DNA of 38,244 nt from SPCO01 sp964427285. GTDB taxonomy: Bacteria; Chloroflexota; Limnocylindria; Limnocylindrales; CSP1-4. Location of the stretch: contig CAYRTS010000027.1 of the NCBI GenBank assembly GCA_964427285.1, forward strand, positions 1 through 38,244, read 5' to 3'. Below the pieces are notes generated by a model. The model was not told the origin of the DNA. It was given only the letters and a program-made list of their open reading frames with translations, and searched no databases. Made by a program: the position numbers and the translations under genes. Shown one piece after another: positions 15,580 through 24,239 of the stretch; the stretch's first letter is position 1, and every line of letters begins with the position of its first letter.

Positions 15580-16358
15580 TGGAGGGCCAGCCCGCCGGTG
15601 ATGTCGAACTCCGCGCCTGTCGCGTACGTGTTCAGGTCGCTCACCAGCCAGGCGATGATCTGGCCGATCTCTGCCGGATCGGCGATTCGATGCAGCGGGA
15701 TCATCTCTCGCTCCGCCTTGGCGACGAGCTCCGGCGACGTTTCGTTAAGGAGCATTCCCGTGCGCATCCCGCCCGGGCAGACCGTGTTGACCAGGACGCC
15801 GTGCTCCGCGCCGTGCCTCGCGAGCATCTTGGTCAGGACCGCGACGGCGCCCTTGGACATCTCGTAGATCGCCGAGGTCATCGTGAAGCCGCCCTCGTAC
15901 ACACCGGTCGAGGTCACGTTGACGATCCGGCCCCAGTTGCGGCTCGCCATGTCCGGGATGGCCGCCCGGGCCAGGATGAACGGGGCGAAGGTGTTGATGT
16001 GGAAGACCTGATCGAAATCGGCCGGCGTCACTTCGTCGAACTGCCGGCGATGCAGGATCGCCGCGGCGTTCACGAGGGCGTCCACACGTCCAAAGGTGGC
16101 GATGGTCTGCGGGATGACGGTCTCCGCCTCACCTGGCAGACCGAGATCCAGGACGAGCGCCCGTACGTCCGCGCCCGAGGACGTGAGTTCGGCGGCCATG
16201 GCCTCGACCGCCTCGCGCCGATTATCGACGAGGCACAAGCGGTAGTCGCCGGCCTTGGCAAGCAGCCTCGCGACGGCACCGCCAAGTCCGCCGCCGGCGC
16301 CGGTGATGACGGCGACCCGCCGATCGTCGCCGTTGGGCTGCCGGTCGATCGTGGTCAT
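15576..16358 (-). CDS. SDR family oxidoreductase
   Basis: 260 residues. TGAGGGLG is at residues 19-26, Asp45 follows the second strand (NAD preference), NAAA is at 98-101, and Ser150, Tyr165 and Lys169 are the catalytic residues. ATG 16358 has a near-perfect ribosome site, AAGGAGG, which settles the start although the frame is open for 52 codons more. It overlaps the upstream Gfo/Idh stop (ATGA). As the fourth gene of the operon from 19381 it probably acts on the same sugar-derived substrate as its neighbours. Confidence 0.88.
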   Translation of the reverse strand: MTTIDRQPNGDDRRVAVITGAGGGLGGAVARLLAKAGDYRLCLVDNRREAVEAMAAELTSSGADVRALVLDLGLPGEAETVIPQTIATFGRVDALVNAAAILHRRQFDEVTPADFDQVFHINTFAPFILARAAIPDMASRNWGRIVNVTSTGVYEGGFTMTSAIYEMSKGAVAVLTKMLARHGAEHGVLVNTVCPGGMRTGMLLNETSPELVAKAEREMIPLHRIADPAEIGQIIAWLVSDLNTYATGAEFDITGGLALH

Positions 16359-17431
16359 TGGGAACCTCCTTCGATGTCGATGGCTGACCCGTTCCTGGCC
16401 GCGCTTCGATACGCGGCGTGCAGTGTCTCGACGGTGCGCTGCCCGTACGACGCCGGAGACCCGTTCAGGCCTCGGCCCATGGCCAGTTCGATGAGGTTCG
16501 TGGCCGGACCCCACATCGGGTACCGATCCGCAGCGGGGAGCTCCGGCTCGTCGGTCGCGCCATCCGAGGTATAGAGGCGGAGCGATCCATCCATGACGTC
16601 GAAGTGCAGATGGCCAGACGACCCATGCATCACGTATTCAAGCGTGTCAGTGTGGGTGACCGGGGTGACTGCCCCCGTGCTCCCGATCACGCCCAGGGCA
16701 CCCCCGCGGAACCGGATCGATAGCGCATCGACGACATCGACGGCGGTGCCGCCGTTGTCCATGAATGCCGAGACCCGCTCGGGATCGAGCCCGGTCATGA
16801 ACAAGAGGAGCGCGATGCTGTGAGTCAGCTGGGTCTGGCCCTGGCCACCGCCCGCCAACAGGGGATCGGAATAAGTCGAGGGTAACGGTCCGTCGAATGC
16901 CGCGCCCTCGCCATAGGCGTACACGTCGGCCTCGGGATCGCCGCGGTAGAGGTTCACCGGGCTCGATCCGAAGAACGATTGGACGTACCGGATTGAGCCG
17001 ATCCGACCTTCGGCGATCCACTGGCGAGCGCGAAGCACCTGCGGGTTGTAGTGCCAAGTGTAGCCGACCACGATCTCCACGCCCGCCACGGCGGCGGCCT
17101 CGATCAGGCGCCTGCCGTCGGCCGGGTCCAGGACGAGCGGTTTCTCGACCAGCACATGCAGCCCGCGCGCGATGGCCGCAGCCGCGATCTCGGAGTGGTC
17201 GCGGTGCGGGGCAGCGACGATCACCGCGTCAAGTTCACATTCGGCCAGCATCTCGTGGGCGTCGCTGAAGCCGGCCGCCACCCCATATCTGGCACGCGAG
17301 CGGGCCAGATTCGTACTGTCGGGATCGGCCAGGGCGACAAGCACGGCGTCCGGGTGCGCCTCGACCGCCGGAAGATGCGCCGTTCTTGCCCAGTGGCCGA
17401 CGCCTGCGACGCCTATTCGAACCCGGCGCAT
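16355..17431 (-). CDS. Gfo/Idh/MocA family sugar oxidoreductase
   Basis: 358 residues. The Rossmann motif GVAGVGHWA starts at residue 7, and the EKP motif that carries the catalytic lysine lies at 96-98 (HVLVEKPLV). A C-terminal alpha/beta domain includes YTWHYNP and THSIALLLFMTGL, where the active-site His is expected. These enzymes oxidise or reduce sugars and cyclitols at one ring carbon with NAD(P). The ATG directly follows the TAG of Cys-rich copy 3, and its TGA overlaps the next SDR start, so translation is coupled on both sides. Confidence 0.9.
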   Translation of the reverse strand: MRRVRIGVAGVGHWARTAHLPAVEAHPDAVLVALADPDSTNLARSRARYGVAAGFSDAHEMLAECELDAVIVAAPHRDHSEIAAAAIARGLHVLVEKPLVLDPADGRRLIEAAAVAGVEIVVGYTWHYNPQVLRARQWIAEGRIGSIRYVQSFFGSSPVNLYRGDPEADVYAYGEGAAFDGPLPSTYSDPLLAGGGQGQTQLTHSIALLLFMTGLDPERVSAFMDNGGTAVDVVDALSIRFRGGALGVIGSTGAVTPVTHTDTLEYVMHGSSGHLHFDVMDGSLRLYTSDGATDEPELPAADRYPMWGPATNLIELAMGRGLNGSPASYGQRTVETLHAAYRSAARNGSAIDIEGGSQ

Positions 17432-18571
17432 CTAGGCGTCCGCCTCCGTGCGCCCGTCGATCGAAGCCGGCTTCACCCGACCGACATCCGTGTAGTAGCG
17501 CTCCGGGACGTTGGCCGGGTCCTTGTAGACGTGCCAGGTGCACTTGACGTCCGCGGTGTTCGGGTACGTCGGCGGCTCCGTGACGCGCACGGGGTAGCCG
17601 AACTTGTCGATCGGCATGAGTTGCATCACCACACAGCAATTCACGCAGTAGTAGCAGACACCCTTCTTGTTCCAGGCGAAGTCGTACTCCTCCTTGGTCA
17701 CGCCGTACTCGAACGGCGCCTCCATTCGTGGTGGCGACCCTTCGATGGCGTCCCGGCGCATGGATCGGCCACCGCTGCCGCACGGGTCGAACCGCCACGT
17801 GTAGCGCTCGGCGTCCTCGCTGAACTCCATGTTGCCATCGCGATCCGGCCCGACGAGATGACCGCGCATCGACTCGAAGGCGAGGTAGACGTTGGTCCAC
17901 AGGGAGTCTGCCCAGGGGTTGCGGGCCACGTCGAACTTCTCATACCGCGCCGTGAAGAGTGGCCCGATGATGGCGTCCCAGAACTCACCCACGACCGGCT
18001 CACCCCACCGAACCACTGCCTCGTTGAGCAAGCCATAGAGGTGATCCACGTCGCGGTCCTGGATCTGGCGCCACGTCTCCTTGAGATCGGCGAGGTGCTC
18101 CAGCGCTGCCACGCGGTCGCCGCGCCCACAGGCGAGGGTGCATTCGCGGACATCGGCCTGGAACTCCGCCCACCGCGAGCGGGCCACGAAGGCGCGCCCG
18201 TCGGGCAGCGGCAGAAGCGCCAAGAGGCGACGATTCATGTTCAGGAGATCCGCTCGAGCCGTCCCTCGCTGCTCCAGGAACGAGATGGCGTCCGGGATCA
18301 GGCCGCGGAAGAGCCCGTAGATCACGGCCGCCTCATCGACGAAAAAGTCGACGTACTCCGCGGCCCGTTTCCAATCGGCGGCTTCGATGCCCTCGCGAGC
18401 CTTGGTGTAGGTCGAGATCGCCGCTTCTGACCACGAGGCGTCCGACCGGATTCGACGGCCAAGGGTCTCGGAGTAGTGCAGGACGTCGCTGTCCGCAATC
18501 GGACCGGAGCCCTGGGCGCCGCCCGCGTCGACGAGCATCGCCTCGATCCAGCCGCCTGCATCTGCTGCCAT
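17432..18571 (-). CDS. Cys-rich protein of unrecognised family, copy 3
   Basis: 379 residues, third paralogue of the family, with an N-terminal extension of about 25 residues that the others lack. Blocks: SETLGRRIR, KETWRQIQDRDVDHLYGLL (164-182), PLFTARYEKFD (204-214), ESMRGHLVGP (233-242), RFDPCGSGGR with Cys264, CYYCVNCC with Cys306, Cys309, Cys312 and an extra Cys313, IDKFGYPVRV, and KCTW with Cys344. AGGAGGG precedes ATG 18571. It stands in an operon between an SDR and a Gfo/Idh oxidoreductase, immediately abutting the latter. The tight coupling to two dehydrogenases is the best clue to its role. I cannot name the function. Confidence 0.85.
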   Translation of the reverse strand: MAADAGGWIEAMLVDAGGAQGSGPIADSDVLHYSETLGRRIRSDASWSEAAISTYTKAREGIEAADWKRAAEYVDFFVDEAAVIYGLFRGLIPDAISFLEQRGTARADLLNMNRRLLALLPLPDGRAFVARSRWAEFQADVRECTLACGRGDRVAALEHLADLKETWRQIQDRDVDHLYGLLNEAVVRWGEPVVGEFWDAIIGPLFTARYEKFDVARNPWADSLWTNVYLAFESMRGHLVGPDRDGNMEFSEDAERYTWRFDPCGSGGRSMRRDAIEGSPPRMEAPFEYGVTKEEYDFAWNKKGVCYYCVNCCVVMQLMPIDKFGYPVRVTEPPTYPNTADVKCTWHVYKDPANVPERYYTDVGRVKPASIDGRTEADA

Positions 18572-18607
18572 GCGATCCCTCCTGGCCCATCGAGGCCCGC
18601 GCTCAAC

Positions 18608-19381
18608 CTACCCCGACAGATTGCCGCCGTCGATATTGATCGATTCGCCGCTGATCCAGCTCGCGCTTTCCGAGATCAGAAACATGACCGTGTCGGCTAC
18701 GTCGGCCACGGTCCCCAGTCGTCGTAGCGGGTACCCGGCCGCACCCTCCTCCAGGACCCTGTCAGCTGGCTTCCCGAACAACTCAACCTTCTGACCGAGG
18801 ACCTTCTGTCCCATCCCGGTCCCGGACACCGTCGAAGGGCACACCGCGTTGACCGTCACCCCGAACGGCCCGTACTCGGCCGCGAGCGACTGGGTCAGGC
18901 CGACGACGCCGAACTTTGACGCCACGTAGGCCGAGATCAGGGCGTACCCCTTCTTGCCGGCGTCGGACGCGATGTTGACGACCCGGCCCCGTCCGCTCGC
19001 TCGAAGGTGGGGCATGGCCGCTTGGCAGGACAGAAACACGCCCTTGAGGTTCACGCCCAGGATCCAGTCCCATTCCCGCTCGGAGATCTCCTCGAACGCC
19101 CTGAACTCGAAGACGCCAGCCGAATTGACCAGCGTGTCCAGGCCACCAAATGCTTCCACCGCCGTGGCTGTCCCATGCACGACCGAGTCACGGTCGGTCA
19201 CATCCATCACGATCGGCAGGACGCCCATCAGCCGGTTCGCGGCGGCCCGAACCGCGTCCGGGTTCACATCGGCGATGGCCACCGATGCCCCGGCAGCATG
19301 TAGCCGTTCCGCCACTCCAAACCCGAATCCGGAGCCTCCGCCGGTGATCAACGCTCGCCGCCCCGACGCGATCTCGAACAC
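18608..19381 (-). CDS. SDR family oxidoreductase
   Basis: 257 residues. TGGGSGFG at 13-20, Asp38 after the second strand, NSAG at 86-89, catalytic Ser139, Tyr152 and Lys156, and the usual SGESINIDGG end. The start is GTG 19381. It is the first gene of the five-gene operon SDR, Cys-rich copy 3, Gfo/Idh, SDR, VOC. It is divergent from the sugar ABC operon at 19486, with a 104-base shared control region holding two dyads, so uptake and catabolism are probably coregulated. Confidence 0.88.
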   Translation of the reverse strand: MFEIASGRRALITGGGSGFGFGVAERLHAAGASVAIADVNPDAVRAAANRLMGVLPIVMDVTDRDSVVHGTATAVEAFGGLDTLVNSAGVFEFRAFEEISEREWDWILGVNLKGVFLSCQAAMPHLRASGRGRVVNIASDAGKKGYALISAYVASKFGVVGLTQSLAAEYGPFGVTVNAVCPSTVSGTGMGQKVLGQKVELFGKPADRVLEEGAAGYPLRRLGTVADVADTVMFLISESASWISGESINIDGGNLSG

Positions 19382-19393
19382 CGGCTGAGCCTA

Positions 19394-19406
19394 ACAGACC
19401 GTCTGT
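19394..19406. promoter_or_regulatory. Perfect palindrome in the divergent control region
   Basis: ACAGACCGTCTGT, a perfect six-base dyad around one central base, 13 bases before the GTG of the SDR gene and 80 bases before the binding-protein gene. Its position upstream of both starts suggests a regulator site different from the LacI-type motif. Confidence 0.5.
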
Positions 19407-19411
19407 GTCGG

Positions 19412-19429
19412 GTGGTATCGTTTCCGACG
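19412..19429. promoter_or_regulatory. LacI-type operator, copy C (reverse orientation)
   Basis: Read on the minus strand it is CGTCGGAAACGATACCAC, sharing GGAAACG and the ACCA arm with the site at 25325. A possible -10 box TATCGT (19416-19421) for the ABC operon lies inside it, so a bound repressor would exclude polymerase. Confidence 0.45.
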
Positions 19430-19485
19430 ATCCCGCCAGTTGGCGGACAGAACAGAATGCGTTCCCCGCGAGGGGAGGAGGAACC

Positions 19486-20529
19486 GTGCCACAGCCTCGG
19501 TCCGGCTTCAGTGGGCGCCACGGGTTCGCCCGTTGGTCTTCACTGCTCATCGTGACGGCCCTCATGACCGCGGCCTGCTCGACCCCCCCGGCCTCGTCGG
19601 CCCCGGCGTCACAGCCTGCGGTGACCGATGCGCCGGCCGAGAAGCTGCGGATCGGCTACATCTCCGGCGGCGACAGTGATCCGTTCATCCTGCTGGTGAC
19701 CGAGGGAATCCGGGCCGAGGCGACCAAGGCCGGCGTTGAACTGTCGGAGTGCGACAGCGCGTTCGAAGCCGAGAAGGCGCTGGCATGCGCTCGAACACTC
19801 TCTGCTCAGCAACTCCAGTCGATGATCAACTGGCAGTTCTTTCCAGACTCCTCGGAGGCAGTGTGCGAAGCCTACGGAGGACTTCCGACCGTCGCCATCG
19901 ACACCCCGGAGAAGCCATGCCAGAAGACCTTCGTTGGCGCCAATAACCGGGAGGCCGGTCTGGTGACCGGGAAGGGTATGGGCGATTTCGCGAAGGCGAA
20001 GTTCGACTGCCAGTACGACGCGTACATCTCGCTGGACTTCCCGACCATCGCCGAGATCAACGCCGCACGGGCGGGCGGAACCGTCGAAGCCTTCGAGGAA
20101 GTGTGCGGCAAGATTCCGCCCGAGAAGTACTTCAGTGTCGACACGTTCGCCGGCGGACCCGACCAGCCCGAGAATTCGCGTCGCCAGGTGACGGACATCC
20201 TGACCACGCTGCCGGACGCAACGACGATCCTTATCGTGTCACCGTCGGGCGACATCATGGGAACGGCCGCCCTCGCTGCCGCCGAGGTTGCCGGTCGCAA
20301 GGGCCAGGTCTGGATCGCCACGCATGGGGCTGACCCGAGCGTCCGCGAGGCGCTCCGCAGTGAGCCCCAGTGGATCGGGTCATCCGCCTATTTCCCGGAG
20401 CGCTACGGCGAGCTGGTGATGCCGGTCGCGATCGCCCTTGCCAGGGGCGAGACGGTGCCTGAAGAGGTCCTTGTCGAGCATCTCTTCATCAACGCCGAGA
20501 ACATCGACGAGTTCTACCCGCCCGGGTGA
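19486..20529 (+). CDS. Sugar ABC transporter substrate-binding lipoprotein (RbsB-like)
   Basis: 347 residues. A basic N-terminus, hydrophobic stretch and lipobox LMTAAC give a lipoprotein anchored at Cys31, followed by an Ala/Ser/Pro linker. The binding domain starts at LRIGYISGG and has the two-lobe periplasmic-binding-protein-4 pattern (VAIDTPEKPC, VGANNREAG). Six further cysteines (89, 101, 127, 145, 175, 207) match cysteines in the two other binding proteins of this window; the last pair of those proteins is absent here. GTG 19486 is set by AGGGGAGGAGG directly upstream. First gene of a binding protein, permease, ATPase operon for a monosaccharide. Confidence 0.9.
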   Translation: MPQPRSGFSGRHGFARWSSLLIVTALMTAACSTPPASSAPASQPAVTDAPAEKLRIGYISGGDSDPFILLVTEGIRAEATKAGVELSECDSAFEAEKALACARTLSAQQLQSMINWQFFPDSSEAVCEAYGGLPTVAIDTPEKPCQKTFVGANNREAGLVTGKGMGDFAKAKFDCQYDAYISLDFPTIAEINAARAGGTVEAFEEVCGKIPPEKYFSVDTFAGGPDQPENSRRQVTDILTTLPDATTILIVSPSGDIMGTAALAAAEVAGRKGQVWIATHGADPSVREALRSEPQWIGSSAYFPERYGELVMPVAIALARGETVPEEVLVEHLFINAENIDEFYPPG

Positions 20530-21560
20530 GCTCGGCTCCGTCAACCCCGGTCGCCCCGCCCGCCGGGGCGACCGCCCAGAGCGGCAGGCCGCGTCCGCTC
20601 CGGGCATCACTGCTCAACCCCATGACCGCGCGCCTCGTCGCGCTCATCGGGCTGTGCGTGGCCTTCTCGATCCTGAGCCCGTTCTTCCTGTCGCCGGAGA
20701 ATCTGCTCAACGTGATGCTCAACGCCGTGGTCGTCGGGATCATCGCGGCGCCGCTGACCTTGCTGCTCGTCGCCCGCCAGGTCGACCTCTCGGTCGGATC
20801 TGCCGTGGCGTTCTCGGCCACGACCATGGCCGTCGTCGCCGAGACGGGCGCGGGGCTCGCGCCGGCCGTCATCGCGGCGATCGGCGCGGCCCTGCTCGTG
20901 GCGATCATCAACGCCTTCGCGATCACCAAGCTGCGAGTGCACTCGATCATCACCACCCTGGCGACGCTGGCGGCGTTCCGCGGCTTATCCAAGCTCGTCG
21001 GCTCCGGGCGCAACATCCCGGTTGAGGATTTCGATGTCCTCGGCCGCAGCCGCATCGATCTCCTCGGCATCGAGATTCCGGTCAGCGTCTTCATCCTGCT
21101 GGCCGTACTCGCGCTGTTCTGGTTCATCATGAGCCAGACGCGTTACGGTCGGCACATGTACGCAATGGGCGCCAACCCGAAGGCGGCCCTCCTGGCCGGG
21201 ATCGCCCTGGAACGCAACGTCGTCATCGGGTTCCTGCTGACGGGCCTCATGGTCGGACTCGCCGCCCTGATCGTCGTCTCACAGCTGGGAGCCACCTCGC
21301 CGACCACGGCCCAGGGCCTGGATCTGCTGGCGATCACCGGGATCATTCTCGGCGGGGCCAGCCTGGCTGGAGGGCGAGGGACGATCGCGGGCACGATCAT
21401 CGCGATCCTGATCCTCGCAGTGCTGGACAATGGGTTGACCCTGATGCGGATCACCTCGTTCTGGCAGGAGGTCGTCCGGGGGGCCCTACTCATTGGAGCC
21501 GTGGCGCTGGACCAGGCGCGGATCGCGCGCGGCAGGCCCGACGTGCGGTTCGAACTGTGA
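20526..21560 (+). CDS. Sugar ABC transporter permease (RbsC-like)
   Basis: 344 residues with eight to ten hydrophobic segments, the length and pattern of CUT2 (ribose/xylose type) permeases. Recognisable parts are LSPENLLNVMLNAVVVGIIA, RQVDLSVGSAVAFS, the coupling-loop region RYGRHMYAMGANPKAALLAGI and LLAITGIILGGASLAGGRG. A proline-rich tail of about 30 residues precedes the first span. The GTG overlaps the binding-protein stop (GTGA), and the end overlaps the ATPase start. It would form the membrane channel with the 19486 and 21560 products. Confidence 0.92.
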   Translation: MSSAPSTPVAPPAGATAQSGRPRPLRASLLNPMTARLVALIGLCVAFSILSPFFLSPENLLNVMLNAVVVGIIAAPLTLLLVARQVDLSVGSAVAFSATTMAVVAETGAGLAPAVIAAIGAALLVAIINAFAITKLRVHSIITTLATLAAFRGLSKLVGSGRNIPVEDFDVLGRSRIDLLGIEIPVSVFILLAVLALFWFIMSQTRYGRHMYAMGANPKAALLAGIALERNVVIGFLLTGLMVGLAALIVVSQLGATSPTTAQGLDLLAITGIILGGASLAGGRGTIAGTIIAILILAVLDNGLTLMRITSFWQEVVRGALLIGAVALDQARIARGRPDVRFEL

Positions 21561-22309
21561 TGGACGCCCCGCTGCTCTCGGTCCGCAACGTGAGCAAGAA
21601 CTACGGCGCTGTCGAGGCGCTCAAGGACGTCAGCTTCGAGCTCCAGCGCGGCGAGGTCGTGGGCCTCGTCGGCGACAATGGTGCCGGCAAGTCGACGCTG
21701 GTCAAGTGCATCGCCGGGGTCCTCCGCCCGAGCGAAGGCGAGATTCACCTCGAGGGCACGAGACACGAGTTCAACTCTCCGGCCGAGGCCCTGGCCGCTG
21801 GCGTCGAGACCGTCTACCAAGATCTCGCCCTGGTCGAGTTGTTCGATCTGACGGCAAACCTGTTTCTTGGCCGCGAGCTCGTGCGCGCCGGTCTGCTCGG
21901 GCGCCTCGGGTTGCTGCGCAAGCGCGAGATGGAGGTGGCGGCACGTGCGGCGGTCGCCAGGTTGCCGGCACGTTTCCCGGATCTCGACGCGCCGATCGAC
22001 AACATGTCCGGTGGTCAGCGTCAGATCGTCGCGATCAGCAAGGCTGCGTTCTGGGGTCGACGTCTGCTGTTGCTCGACGAACCGACCGCCGCCCTTGGCG
22101 TGCAGGAGTCGGCAGGCGTCCTCGAGATGATCAGCCATACGGCCGCCCGGGGTGACATGGCCATCGTCGTCATCGCCCACAACCTGCAGCACATCTTCTC
22201 GATGTGTACGCGAGTGCTGGTGCTCCGGCGAGGGTCGCTCGTCGCCGACCTCCAGGCGGCTCAGACCACACCCGAGGAGGTCGTGGCCTACATCACGGGC
22301 GCTCGGTAG
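21560..22309 (+). CDS. Sugar ABC transporter ATP-binding protein, single-domain type
   Basis: 249 residues, one nucleotide-binding domain only. Walker A GDNGAGKST at 38-46, Q-loop YQDL, signature MSGGQRQ, Walker B LLLLDEP and an H-loop in VVIAHNLQH. CUT2 importers usually have a fused two-domain RbsA; this short form resembles fructose-type FrcA and must act as a homodimer. The ATG at 21560 overlaps the permease stop (TGATG); the GTG one codon earlier is also possible. It contrasts with the double-length ATPase at 35472-36965 in the second transporter of this window. Confidence 0.9.
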   Translation: MDAPLLSVRNVSKNYGAVEALKDVSFELQRGEVVGLVGDNGAGKSTLVKCIAGVLRPSEGEIHLEGTRHEFNSPAEALAAGVETVYQDLALVELFDLTANLFLGRELVRAGLLGRLGLLRKREMEVAARAAVARLPARFPDLDAPIDNMSGGQRQIVAISKAAFWGRRLLLLDEPTAALGVQESAGVLEMISHTAARGDMAIVVIAHNLQHIFSMCTRVLVLRRGSLVADLQAAQTTPEEVVAYITGAR

Positions 22310-22321
22310 CCCGCCTGCTCC

Positions 22322-23233
22322 CTACTCGAAGTACCGGCGCGGGTTGTCGACCAGGAGTTGACGCACGTCGGCCGCCGAGAAGCCGCGAGCCTGGAGCAGC
22401 GGGATGAACTCGCGCAGGACGTGCGCGTATCCGTCGCCACCGTTGACCGTCAGCGCTGGACGCTTGCACACGTCCGACGAGATCAGAATCCGGCCGATGT
22501 GGCCGGCGGCCGCATAGTCGGCGATCCGATCCGCCCGCCAATCATTTGTCGCCTTGTCGTCCTGGCCGATGGTGTCGAACCCGAGCCACGCCCCACGGGC
22601 GATGATCGCGGCGTGGTAGGTGATGTCCGGGTTCGTATCGGCATGGCCGATGAGAACCTTCGAGGGGTCTGCTCCCGCCGCTTCGAGGATGTCGAGCTGA
22701 TCCAGCCCGATGCGGGTGAAGATGGCGTGCGTCGCGATGGGGGCTCCGGTGGCTCGCTGTGCGGCGGCCGCGGCGCGGAAGACGCGAGCCTCCACCGGGT
22801 CGATCTCCCGGTGGCCTGTCGCGATTTCGCCGATCAGCCCGGCGCGAATCCGGTCAGGCCCAACGCCCTCCGTCAATTCTTCGATGAACCGCGTGGTCAG
22901 CGCCTCCTCACTCAACGCAGCCACCCAGGTCGGTCGGAAGCGGTGCCAGTAGATCCCGGTGCCCGCGATGATCCGCACCCCGCTCGACAGCGAGATCCGG
23001 CGGAGGCCCTCCCAATCCGGGTACAGGCCTACCGTCGTCTGGTCGACGATCGTCTCGCCGCCGGCAGCGCGGAACAGGGCCAATTCGCTCGCGGCGACCG
23101 ACTCGTCGAGCAGGACGCCAGCTGAGTTGAGCGACACCTCGTACATGTCGATGAGCAGATGCTCGTGCACGAGCGTCACGCCGAGGTCGGCGGTCGCTAT
23201 CGGACCGGTGACCGTCTGAACCGAGGTCACCAT
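22322..23233 (-). CDS. Phosphotriesterase-family amidohydrolase (probable lactonase)
   Basis: 303 residues, TIM barrel. Metal ligands: His23 and His25 (VHEHL), Glu136 in GEIATG at the place of the bridging residue, His169, His197 (IGHADTN) and Asp254 (SSDVC). Glutamate instead of carboxylated lysine marks the phosphotriesterase-related/lactonase branch rather than true phosphotriesterases. Several members hydrolyse sugar lactones. ATG 23233 begins four bases after the stop of the upstream TIM-barrel gene. It is a paralogue of 27249-28292. Hydrolysis of a sugar lactone in the oxidative route is plausible but not shown. Confidence 0.83.
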   Translation of the reverse strand: MVTSVQTVTGPIATADLGVTLVHEHLLIDMYEVSLNSAGVLLDESVAASELALFRAAGGETIVDQTTVGLYPDWEGLRRISLSSGVRIIAGTGIYWHRFRPTWVAALSEEALTTRFIEELTEGVGPDRIRAGLIGEIATGHREIDPVEARVFRAAAAAQRATGAPIATHAIFTRIGLDQLDILEAAGADPSKVLIGHADTNPDITYHAAIIARGAWLGFDTIGQDDKATNDWRADRIADYAAAGHIGRILISSDVCKRPALTVNGGDGYAHVLREFIPLLQARGFSAADVRQLLVDNPRRYFE

Positions 23234-23237
23234 CGGG

Positions 23238-24116
23238 TCAGCCACGAGCGCCGGGGAGATGCGCCCGCAGCCAGACGACGCTCCGATCGACCATGGCGAG
23301 TTCATCGACGTCATCCGACCCGAGCGACGCCAGCTCAACGCAGACCGGACCGTCGAAACCGGCAGCCGCCAGGATCGCAATGAGCTCATCGAGGTCGGCG
23401 ACGCCTTCGCCAAGGGCCGTGGAGATCGGCCCGCCAGGAATGGTCGGGTCGCCCGGCTCGTGGTCCTTGAGCTGCACGAGGAGGGTGTACGGCGCGAGCG
23501 CACGCGTTCCTTCGGCCATGTCGTCGCCAACGCGGGGCAGGTTGACGTTGTCAAGGCAGACGCCCAGGGTGTCGGGGCGGTCCACGCGGTCGAACAGGTC
23601 GAGGATGTCGCGGGCGCGCAGATCGCCATGGTTCTCCAGCGCGAGCCGGACCCCGACGCCCGCCGCGTAGTCGGCAGCCCGGCGCATCGGCCCGACCAGC
23701 CGCTCGACGAGCACCTCTGCGGGTTCGTCGCCGCGTGAAGCCGGGCTGCCGGCCGTGATCCGCATGACCGGGTGGCCAAGGCGTGCGGCCGCATCGATCC
23801 AGCGGGCCAGCTCCAGCTCCGCGCCGTAGCTCCGGCCGCCGTCGAGCCCGTGGTGCCGACCGGTCGGCCACGGGTGGCCCCACGAGAAGCCAACCCGCAG
23901 GTCGGGTCCCGCGTCGGCGAGCATCGTGGCATCGATCGTTTCGGGCTCCGGCAGGTAGCAGGTCTCGAGAAAGACGACCTCAGCTCCCGTCGAGCGAGCG
24001 TGGCGCAGCACGGGTCCGGGCTCGGGCGCCCACGCGGCGTGGGAGGACGGGGTCTCCCCGGGCCGATGCTCGCCGTAGCGGCGGTGATAGGAGTAGCTGT
24101 CAATCCCGACTTGCAT
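23238..24116 (-). CDS. Sugar phosphate isomerase/epimerase-like TIM barrel protein
   Basis: 292 residues of the xylose-isomerase-like TIM barrel family. It begins MQVGIDSYSYHR. Likely metal ligands are the Glu of LALENHGDL, the Asp of CLDNVNLPR, the His of LKDHEPG and the Glu of CVELASLG, in the usual E-D-H-E order. Such proteins epimerise or isomerise keto-sugars; the family also includes dehydratases and endonuclease IV, so the call is broad. ATG 24116 has GAGG about ten bases upstream. It is followed by the phosphotriesterase-family gene, with which it forms a two-gene operon converging on the sugar ABC operon. Confidence 0.83.
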   Translation of the reverse strand: MQVGIDSYSYHRRYGEHRPGETPSSHAAWAPEPGPVLRHARSTGAEVVFLETCYLPEPETIDATMLADAGPDLRVGFSWGHPWPTGRHHGLDGGRSYGAELELARWIDAAARLGHPVMRITAGSPASRGDEPAEVLVERLVGPMRRAADYAAGVGVRLALENHGDLRARDILDLFDRVDRPDTLGVCLDNVNLPRVGDDMAEGTRALAPYTLLVQLKDHEPGDPTIPGGPISTALGEGVADLDELIAILAAAGFDGPVCVELASLGSDDVDELAMVDRSVVWLRAHLPGARG

Positions 24117-24163
24117 GGAGCGCCTCAACTCGACGGCGGCTGATGGCTTCACATCGTAATCCC

Positions 24164-24192
24164 TTGACACATTGTCCCCCCGTGCGTATATA
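24164..24192 (+). promoter_or_regulatory. Near-consensus promoter of the MNT/HEPN operon
   Basis: TTGACA (24164-24169), exactly 17 bases, then TATATA (24187-24192). This AT-rich pocket stands out in a GC-rich window. The start codon at 24240 lies about 40 bases after the predicted transcription start. Confidence 0.75.
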
Positions 24193-24205
24193 TGATCCCG
24201 TACAG

Positions 24206-24217
24206 GGACATATGTCC
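24206..24217. promoter_or_regulatory. Palindromic operator of the MNT/HEPN operon
   Basis: GGACATATGTCC, a perfect 12-bp palindrome about 7 to 18 bases after the predicted transcription start. The downstream gene product has a winged-helix domain, so autorepression through this site is likely. Confidence 0.6.
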
Positions 24218-24239
24218 TTACTTGGAGACAGAAGAGACC

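Noticed and set aside
22322..24103. A 593-codon frame extending the phosphotriesterase-family gene upstream
   Set aside because: The family starts at MVTSVQTVTGPI; the extension is an out-of-frame shadow of the xylose-isomerase-like gene.
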